Shown: piece after piece, positions 58,266 to 64,000 of the stretch
How the letters are laid out: every line of letters starts with the position of its first letter
Position numbering within the stretch: the stretch's first letter is position 1
DNA from: Telmatospirillum sp.
GTDB taxonomy: Bacteria > Pseudomonadota > Alphaproteobacteria > CACIAM-22H2
Length of the DNA stretch: 64,000 bases
Reading direction: 5' to 3'
Assembly (NCBI GenBank): GCA_020248985.1
Contig: JADCGL010000005.1
Coordinates: forward strand, 1 to 64,000
Notes under the pieces: model-generated
Told to the model about the DNA's origin: nothing
Seen by the model: only the letters and a program-made list of their open reading frames with translations
Database searches by the model: none
Made by a program: the position numbers and the translations under genes

Positions 58266-60539
58266 ATGGACTCCACCCCCGAATCGACGCCGCAATCGAC
58301 GGCCGTGCCTGTCTCCGCATCGGCCGGCGAACCGGCCTATCTGCGCGCGCTCAATCCGCAGCAGCGCGAGGCCGTGGTCTCGACCGAAGGGCCGCTCTTG
58401 GTGCTCGCCGGGGCCGGAACCGGCAAAACGCGCGTGCTGATCACGCGCGTCGTGCATCTGCTCGTGCAGCGCAAAGCGTTCGCGGGCCAGATCATGGCCG
58501 TGACCTTCACGAACAAGGCGGCGGCCGAAATGCGCGCGCGCATCGGCGCCTTGGTCGGCGATTCGGCAAGCGCGATGTGGCTCGGCACCTTCCATGCGCT
58601 GGCCGCGCGCATCTTGCGCCGCCATGCCGAACTCGTCGGCCTCAAGCCCAATTTCACGATCCTCGACCAGGACGACCAGATAAGGCTCATCAAGCAACTG
58701 CTGCAGGCCGAAAACATCGACGACAAAAAATGGCCGCCGCGCCTTGTGCATGCGGCGATCGAGCGCTGGAAGGATCGCGGCCTTGCCCCGGACAAACTGG
58801 GGGCCGAGGCCAATGCCGACGCCGTCGTCGATCTGGCGGGCGGGCGCTTGGCCGAGCTCTATGCGATGTACCAGCGCCGCCTGCTCACCCTCAATGCGTG
58901 CGATTTCGGCGATCTGCTGTTGCACAATTTGACCCTGTTCCAGCAGCAGCCGGAGATTCTGGCCGAGTACCACAAGCGGCTGCGCTATCTGCTCGTCGAC
59001 GAATACCAGGACACGAACGTGGCGCAGTATTTGTGGCTGCGCATCCTGGCGCAGGGCTCGCGCAACCTCGCTTGCGTCGGCGACGACGACCAGTCGATCT
59101 ATGGCTGGCGCGGGGCGGAGGTCGGCAACATTCTGCGTTTCGAGCAGGATTTTCCGGGCGCGAAGATCGTGCGCCTCGAGCAGAACTACCGCTCGAGCGA
59201 GCATATCCTGGCGGCCGCTTCCGGCCTCATCGCGCACAACCGCGCGCGGCTCGGCAAGACCCTGTGGACGGCGGCTTCGGGCGGCGAGCTCGTTTCGGTG
59301 CGCCCCGTGTGGGACGGCGAGCAGGAAGCGCGCTTCGTCGCCGACGAAATCGAGGCGCTGCAGCGGGCGGGCGAAAAGCTTGGCGACATCGCGGTGCTCG
59401 TGCGCGCCGGATTCCAGACGCGCGAATTCGAAGAGCGCTTCATCACGCTCGGCATTCCGTACCGCGTCGTCGGCGGCCCGCGTTTCTACGAGCGCGAAGA
59501 GATCCGCGACGCGATCGCCTATTTGCGCGTGATCGTGCAGCCCGACGACGATCTGGCGTTCGAGCGCATCGTCAACAAGCCGCGCCGCGGCATTGGCGAC
59601 GCGACGGTGCAAACACTGCAGCGCCTGGCGCGCGGCCGCGGCATGCCGCTTTTGGCGGCGGCCGAAATGCTGGTGGGCACGGACGAGCTCAAGCCCGCCG
59701 CGCGCAACGCGATCCGCCGCTTGGTCGAAGATTTCGCGCGCTGGCGTGCGCAAGCGCCGCGCGCCAACCATGCCGAGCTTGCCGCGACCGTGCTCGACGA
59801 AAGCGGCTATACGCGCATGTGGCAGGAAGACAAATCGCCCGAAGCGCCCGGCAAGCTCGAGAACCTCAAAGAGCTCGTCGCCGCCCTCGAAGAATTCGAC
59901 GATCTCAATGCATTTCTCGAACATGTGTCGCTGGTCATGGAAAACGCCGAGGCGGCCCCCGGCGATATGGCGAGCCTGATGACATTGCACGCCGCCAAGG
60001 GGCTTGAGTTCGGCGCGGTGTTCCTGCCGGGCTGGGAGGAAGGCCTGTTCCCGCATCCGCGCGCGCTCGACGAAAAAGGCGAGGCGGGGCTCGAAGAAGA
60101 ACGGCGTCTGGCGCATGTCGGCCTCACGCGCGCGCGCCGCCGCGCCTATGTGAGCTTTGCCGCCAACCGCCGTATCCACGGCATGTGGCAGTCGAGCGTG
60201 CCGTCGCGGTTCGTGGCCGAATTGCCGCCCGAACGGCTCTTGGTGGCAAGCGAGCCGGGCCTGTGGGGCGACGGGCCGCAATTCGCCTCGCAAGCCGCAG
60301 GCGAATTGGCGGAACCTGCGCGCCGCTTTTCCTACGGCAACCGGCGCGCGCCCGTGATCGAAGGGCGCGCTTCGGCGATGGAAACGCGCCGCCAGGGCGG
60401 GCTCGCGGCCGGCATGCGCGTATTCCACCAGAAATTCGGCTACGGCCAAGTGCTGGCAGCCGAAAGCGGCAAGCTCGAAGTCGAGTTCGAACATGGCGGC
60501 CTCAAGCACGTGATGGAAAATTTCGTGGAGAAAGCATGA
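58266..60539 (+). CDS. uvrD: UvrD/PcrA-type superfamily I DNA helicase
   Basis: A 757-residue ATP-dependent 3'-5' helicase of nucleotide excision and mismatch repair. Motif I is LAGAGTGKTR (about 46-55), Ia TFTNKAAAEM, II VDEYQDTN, III GDDDQSIYGWRGA, IV EQNYRSS, V TLHAAKGLEF and VI VGLTRARRR. A C-terminal Tudor-like segment GMRVFHQKFGYGQVL is seen, as in PcrA and UvrD, which contacts RNA polymerase. Its TGA overlaps the prmA ATG. ATG 58266 precedes a disordered Ser/Pro-rich N-terminus. Confidence 0.94.
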   Translation: MDSTPESTPQSTAVPVSASAGEPAYLRALNPQQREAVVSTEGPLLVLAGAGTGKTRVLITRVVHLLVQRKAFAGQIMAVTFTNKAAAEMRARIGALVGDSASAMWLGTFHALAARILRRHAELVGLKPNFTILDQDDQIRLIKQLLQAENIDDKKWPPRLVHAAIERWKDRGLAPDKLGAEANADAVVDLAGGRLAELYAMYQRRLLTLNACDFGDLLLHNLTLFQQQPEILAEYHKRLRYLLVDEYQDTNVAQYLWLRILAQGSRNLACVGDDDQSIYGWRGAEVGNILRFEQDFPGAKIVRLEQNYRSSEHILAAASGLIAHNRARLGKTLWTAASGGELVSVRPVWDGEQEARFVADEIEALQRAGEKLGDIAVLVRAGFQTREFEERFITLGIPYRVVGGPRFYEREEIRDAIAYLRVIVQPDDDLAFERIVNKPRRGIGDATVQTLQRLARGRGMPLLAAAEMLVGTDELKPAARNAIRRLVEDFARWRAQAPRANHAELAATVLDESGYTRMWQEDKSPEAPGKLENLKELVAALEEFDDLNAFLEHVSLVMENAEAAPGDMASLMTLHAAKGLEFGAVFLPGWEEGLFPHPRALDEKGEAGLEEERRLAHVGLTRARRRAYVSFAANRRIHGMWQSSVPSRFVAELPPERLLVASEPGLWGDGPQFASQAAGELAEPARRFSYGNRRAPVIEGRASAMETRRQGGLAAGMRVFHQKFGYGQVLAAESGKLEVEFEHGGLKHVMENFVEKA

Positions 60540-61405
60540 GCACGATCTGGCGCCTGGCATTTCCGGCCGATGCGATTTCGCAGGCCGCCTATGTGCAGGC
60601 GATCGAGGAAGAGGCGGGTGCGCTGACCGCGTTCGAAACCGTGCCGAACGGCCCCTGGCTCGTCGAAGCGTTTTTCGACACGAAGCCCGATCTCGGGCGC
60701 CTCGCACCGCTGATCTTCAAGGCCGCGAAGGATTTGGGCCGCAGCGTGCCCTCGCTCGCGGTCGAAGAACTGCCCGAGCGCGACTGGCTTGCCGAAAACC
60801 GCGCCTCGTTCCCGCCGCTCGAAATCGCGCGCTTCTACGTCTATGGCAGCCACGTGTCGCGGCCCGTACCGGCGGGTGCCTGGCCGGTGGCGCTCGACGC
60901 GTCGATCGCGTTCGGCTCGGGCGAACACGCGACAACCAAGGGGTGCTTGCGCGCGATTTCCGATCTTGCCAAGCGCAAGAAGATCCGCCGCGTGCTCGAT
61001 CTGGGCTGCGGCTCCGGCATCCTGTCGATCGGCGCGGCGCGCGCCTGGCCTGCCCGCGTGCTGGCGAGCGACATCGACCCCGACTCGGCCAACCTCGCGC
61101 GCGAAAACGTGCGGCGCAACGGCCTTGCCGCACGTATCGAGGTACGCGCCTCTGCCGGTTTTGCGAAGCTGGGCCGCACGCAAGCGCGGTACGATCTGGT
61201 GCTCGCGAACATTCTGGCGCGCCCGCTCACGCAGCTTGCCGCCCGGCTCGCAGGCGCTGTCGCACCCGGGGGTACGCTTGTTCTGTCAGGCCTGCTCGCC
61301 GAGCAGGAAACCTGGATTCGCGCGGTTTACCGCCTGCACGGCATGGTTTTCTGCGGCCGAATAGCGCATCAAGGTTGGCACACGCTGCGCTTCATGAAGC
61401 GCTAA
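60536..61405 (+). CDS. prmA: Ribosomal protein L11 methyltransferase
   Basis: A 289-residue enzyme that trimethylates ribosomal protein L11 at lysines and the N-terminus using SAM. The N-terminal substrate-binding domain (1-100) is followed by the methyltransferase domain with IAFGSGEHATTKGCL, the SAM motif DLGCGSGILSI (about 159-169) and VLANILARPL, the catalytic NIL region. It is translationally coupled to uvrD by ATGA. Confidence 0.93.
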   Translation: MSTIWRLAFPADAISQAAYVQAIEEEAGALTAFETVPNGPWLVEAFFDTKPDLGRLAPLIFKAAKDLGRSVPSLAVEELPERDWLAENRASFPPLEIARFYVYGSHVSRPVPAGAWPVALDASIAFGSGEHATTKGCLRAISDLAKRKKIRRVLDLGCGSGILSIGAARAWPARVLASDIDPDSANLARENVRRNGLAARIEVRASAGFAKLGRTQARYDLVLANILARPLTQLAARLAGAVAPGGTLVLSGLLAEQETWIRAVYRLHGMVFCGRIAHQGWHTLRFMKR

Positions 61406-61593
61406 ACCCCTCGCAGCAATGGAAAAACGAGCGAGACGCACGCGCTTTATTACCATTCCGCAATTGGAAAATTATGTTGAACGGCGCAAGGGGTATCGGC
61501 ATATTGCCTTACGCCCGCTGTAGTTTGCGGGATTCGATAAATAGCAGCGCCGACTTGTAAAATTATGGCCTGCCAGAAGAAAAGGGAACCGGG

Positions 61594-63300
61594 ATGAGCG
61601 ATGCAGTTTACGGCCAAAAGGCCGCCCCCATGACGGCTGAGGAACGCAAGGTCATCCTTGCCTCGTCTCTGGGCACCATTTTCGAATGGTACGATTTCTA
61701 CCTCTACGGTTCGCTGGCGGCGCTGATCGGCGCGCAGTTCTTCAGCGCCTTCCCCGAAGCCCAGCGCAACATCTTTGCGTTGTTGGCCTTCGCGGCCGGC
61801 TTCCTCGTGCGGCCCTTCGGCGCCCTCGTGTTCGGCCGTCTCGGCGACATGGTCGGCCGCAAATACACCTTCCTCGTCACGATCGTGATCATGGGTGCTT
61901 CGACCTTCCTCGTCGGCGTGCTGCCCAACTACGCCACGATCGGCGTCGCGGCCCCGATCATCCTGATCGCCCTTCGCATGCTCCAGGGCCTGGCGCTGGG
62001 CGGTGAATACGGCGGTGCGGCCGTGTACGTGGCAGAACACGCCCCGGCGGGCCGCCGCGGCTATTTCACGAGCTTCATCCAGACCACGGCCACGATCGGC
62101 CTGCTCTTGTCGCTGCTCGTGATTCTGTCGATCCGCCTCTATCTCGGCGAAAAGGACTTCGCCGACTACGGCTGGCGCATTCCGTTCCTGCTGTCCGTCT
62201 TCCTGCTCGGCATCTCGGTCTGGATCCGTCTGCAGATGAACGAAAGCCCGGCCTTCAAGAAGATGAAGGAAGAAGGCACGCATTCCAAAGCGCCGCTGTC
62301 GGAAGCTTTCGGCCAGTGGAAGAACGCCAAGATTGCACTGCTCGCATTGCTCGGCCTCACGGCCGGCCAGGCGGTGGTGTGGTACACGGGCCAGTTCTAC
62401 GCGCTGTTCTTCCTGCAATCGATCCTGAAGGTCGACCTGCTCACGGCCAACGTGCTGATCGCCTGGTCGCTCATCCTGGGCACGGGCGGCTTCATCGTGT
62501 TCGGTTCGCTGTCGGACAAGATCGGCCGCAAGCCGATCATCCTGGCGGGCTGCGTCATTGCGGCGGTCACGTACTTCCCGCTGTTTAAGGCGCTGACGGC
62601 CAATGCCGACCCGACGCTCTTCAAGGCGCAGACCGAATCGCCCGTGGTGGTGAAGGCCGATCCGGCGGACTGCTCGTTCCAGTTCAATCCAACGGGAACG
62701 GCCAAGTTCACCAGCTCGTGCGACATCGCCAAGGCCTTCCTGGCCCGCAACGCCGTGTCCTACACGACCGAAGCGGCCCCGGCTGGCTCGACCACGACGA
62801 TCAATATCGGTTCGGTCTCGATCGAATCGTTCGACGTGGAAAAGGCGGGGGCGGAAGCTGCGGCCAAGACGGCGGCCTTCAACCGTGCGGCCGGTGCGGC
62901 CATCACGGCGGCAGGCTATCCGGCAGCCAACGACCCCAACCGCGTCCGCGTTTCGGGCTTCTTCGACATCTTCCGCGCCCAGCCTTTCACTATCATCGTG
63001 ATCCTGACCGTTCTGGTCATCTACGTGACGATGGTGTACGGGCCGATCGCGGCAGCGCTCGTGGAATTGTTCCCGACGCGCATTCGCTACACCTCGATGT
63101 CGCTGCCCTACCACATCGGCAACGGCTGGTTCGGCGGTCTGCTGCCGGCCACGTCCTTCGCGATGGTGGCGCAGACGGGCGACATCTATTACGGCCTCTG
63201 GTATCCGATCGTGGTTGCCCTCGGCACCGCGGTGATCGGCTTCCTGTTCGTGCCGGAAACCAAGGACCGCGATATCTTCACCTACGACGGCGAAAAATAG
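61594..63300 (+). CDS. MHS-type MFS transporter with large periplasmic insertion
   Basis: A 568-residue metabolite:H+ symporter. Start-of-family GTIFEWYDFYLYGSLAALIG (TM1), GRLGDMVGRKYTF, LQGLALGGEYGGAAVYVAEH and SDKIGRKPIILAG are intact, with 12 transmembrane helices. Between TM9 and TM10 (about residues 336-455) a 120-residue extracytoplasmic insertion replaces the usual short loop; it contains two cysteines (C360, C376) that could form a disulfide. The substrate is unknown (ketoglutarate-, proline- or citrate-like). Upstream 61406-61593 holds no gene; a terminator follows. Confidence 0.9.
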   Translation: MSDAVYGQKAAPMTAEERKVILASSLGTIFEWYDFYLYGSLAALIGAQFFSAFPEAQRNIFALLAFAAGFLVRPFGALVFGRLGDMVGRKYTFLVTIVIMGASTFLVGVLPNYATIGVAAPIILIALRMLQGLALGGEYGGAAVYVAEHAPAGRRGYFTSFIQTTATIGLLLSLLVILSIRLYLGEKDFADYGWRIPFLLSVFLLGISVWIRLQMNESPAFKKMKEEGTHSKAPLSEAFGQWKNAKIALLALLGLTAGQAVVWYTGQFYALFFLQSILKVDLLTANVLIAWSLILGTGGFIVFGSLSDKIGRKPIILAGCVIAAVTYFPLFKALTANADPTLFKAQTESPVVVKADPADCSFQFNPTGTAKFTSSCDIAKAFLARNAVSYTTEAAPAGSTTTINIGSVSIESFDVEKAGAEAAAKTAAFNRAAGAAITAAGYPAANDPNRVRVSGFFDIFRAQPFTIIVILTVLVIYVTMVYGPIAAALVELFPTRIRYTSMSLPYHIGNGWFGGLLPATSFAMVAQTGDIYYGLWYPIVVALGTAVIGFLFVPETKDRDIFTYDGEK

Positions 63301-63344
63301 CGCCGGTCCTTTGGTCCGGTCCTAACCAGGAGACCAACCAAGAG

Positions 63345-63378
63345 AAGGCCCTGCCGGCGGTTTCGGCAGGGCCTTTTT
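63345..63378 (+). terminator. Rho-independent terminator after the MFS gene
   Basis: AAGGCCCTGCCG/CGGCAGGGCCTT forms a perfect 12-bp stem with a 7-base loop and runs into T5. It lies 45 bases after the transporter stop and just ahead of the convergent EF-hand gene. Confidence 0.92.
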
Positions 63379-63387
63379 CGTGGCCGC

Positions 63388-64000
63388 CTACACGGCCTGC
63401 AGCTGCTTCAGCATCAAGCTGCTGAAGGCGTCGCTGCCGCTCGATGCGCTCGCACTGCTGTCGAAGAAGCGCGGGAAGGGCGGCGCTTCCGCGCTGCGGC
63501 CGGTCTTGGTCTGCGACTCCTCCTGCGCCGACAGCAGACTCGACTTGAACTGCGCGCGCATCTGCTCGCCCAGAGACTTGAGCTCGTCCTTCGTGAGCTT
63601 GCCGTCCTTGTCGCCGTCGGCTTTCGCGAACAGCTCGTCGAGGCGGTTTTTGGCGTCCTGCTTCGCCTGCGTCGAATTGGACCCGCTTACCGACGACGTT
63701 TCGTCGTCGTCATTGTCGCCGAACAGCTGCGACAAATCCGGCGGACCGCCGGCCGAGCGGCTGCCCTGGACCGACAGCATCATCGACTGCATCTCGGTCG
63801 ACATCTTCTTGTCGAACGCCGTCGACTCGTCCTTCGAGATCTTGCCGTTGCCGTCGCTGTCGATCTTGGCGAACATCTCGTCGGCTTTTTTGCTGTCCGC
63901 CCCTTGCGGCGCTCCCTTCGCGAACTCGGCCTTGTCGATCGAGCCGTCGCTGTTGGCGTCCGCCTTGCTGAACATCTTCTCGCGCATCTGCGCCATCTGC
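63388..64000 (-). CDS. EF-hand calcium-binding protein (N-terminus outside window)
   Basis: At least 204 residues are visible and the frame stays open to the window edge. Counting from the Met at 63996, there are three canonical EF-hand loops: DANSDGSIDKAE (13-24), DSDGNGKISKDE and DGDKDGKLTKDE. The linkers are Ser/Asp/Gln-rich (GDNDDDETSSVSGSNSTQ). This resembles alphaproteobacterial EF-hand proteins of unknown role that start with a Ser-rich segment and are thought to be exported or to buffer calcium. No signal peptide is visible in the part shown. Met 63996 may or may not be the true start. Confidence 0.85.
   Translation of the reverse strand, partial: QMAQMREKMFSKADANSDGSIDKAEFAKGAPQGADSKKADEMFAKIDSDGNGKISKDESTAFDKKMSTEMQSMMLSVQGSRSAGGPPDLSQLFGDNDDDETSSVSGSNSTQAKQDAKNRLDELFAKADGDKDGKLTKDELKSLGEQMRAQFKSSLLSAQEESQTKTGRSAEAPPFPRFFDSSASASSGSDAFSSLMLKQLQAV

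Noticed and set aside
61375-61392. Sigma-54-type promoter (TTGGCACACGCTGC)
   Set aside because: Spacing between the GG and GC elements is two bases short, and it lies inside prmA.

Overview
The window is a G+C-rich bacterial chromosome segment. Its gene content and order point to an alphaproteobacterium, probably of the Rhodospirillales: yqeY-dnaG-rpoD, argH-lptM-lysA, ftsEX followed by a HAD phosphatase, a YdcF protein and plsC, an ELM1-family protein, an ArsR/methyltransferase-metF-split metH run, and tRNA genes without an encoded CCA end. Genes are densely packed, with many 4-base ATGA/GTGA overlaps. The genus cannot be named from the sequence alone.

Layout. 1-5451 is the 3' part of a giant secreted repeat protein with an RTX end, built from an exact 696-base super-repeat. 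5448-8337 (minus) is lysA-lptM-argH. 8357-14986 holds a TlpA-like thioredoxin, a zinc-ribbon protein, ftsE, ftsX, a HAD phosphatase, a YdcF protein, plsC, and a cytochrome b/ferredoxin/adenylate cyclase fusion. 15140-20957 holds a PAS protein, an Lrp regulator, an ELM1 protein, trxB, a LysR regulator, a candidate sRNA with its own terminator, a YHS protein and a MarR-GNAT fusion. 21012-25769 holds a large unknown protein, msrP, a TPR protein and a DUF2817 peptidase. 25798-30739 is yqeY, dnaG, rpoD, an 11-base tandem repeat and tRNA-Ile(CAU). 30786-41425 is mixed metabolism and transport: PilZ, a gluconolactonase, the two-subunit acetate-type symporter with a DUF294/CBS protein and a membrane exonuclease, and a CobW-type metallochaperone.

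41480-45340 is an AT-rich island unlike its surroundings. It carries a two-gene operon read here as a SPARTA defence system: a TIR-APAZ NADase followed by a catalytically dead short prokaryotic Argonaute. This is the outstanding accessory element of the window. The system type is already described; this copy, its possible operators and its junctions may not be.

45446-64000 returns to core genes: ettA, mlaA-mlaC, an ArsR/methyltransferase regulator with metF and a two-piece cobalamin methionine synthase, a BASS transporter, a thioesterase, cobalt transporter genes cbtB-cbtA, a protease-like PDZ protein lacking catalytic residues, a UvrD/PcrA helicase, prmA, an MHS-type transporter with a large periplasmic insertion, and an EF-hand protein cut by the window end. 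Cobalt import next to B12-dependent metH suggests a shared cobalamin economy.
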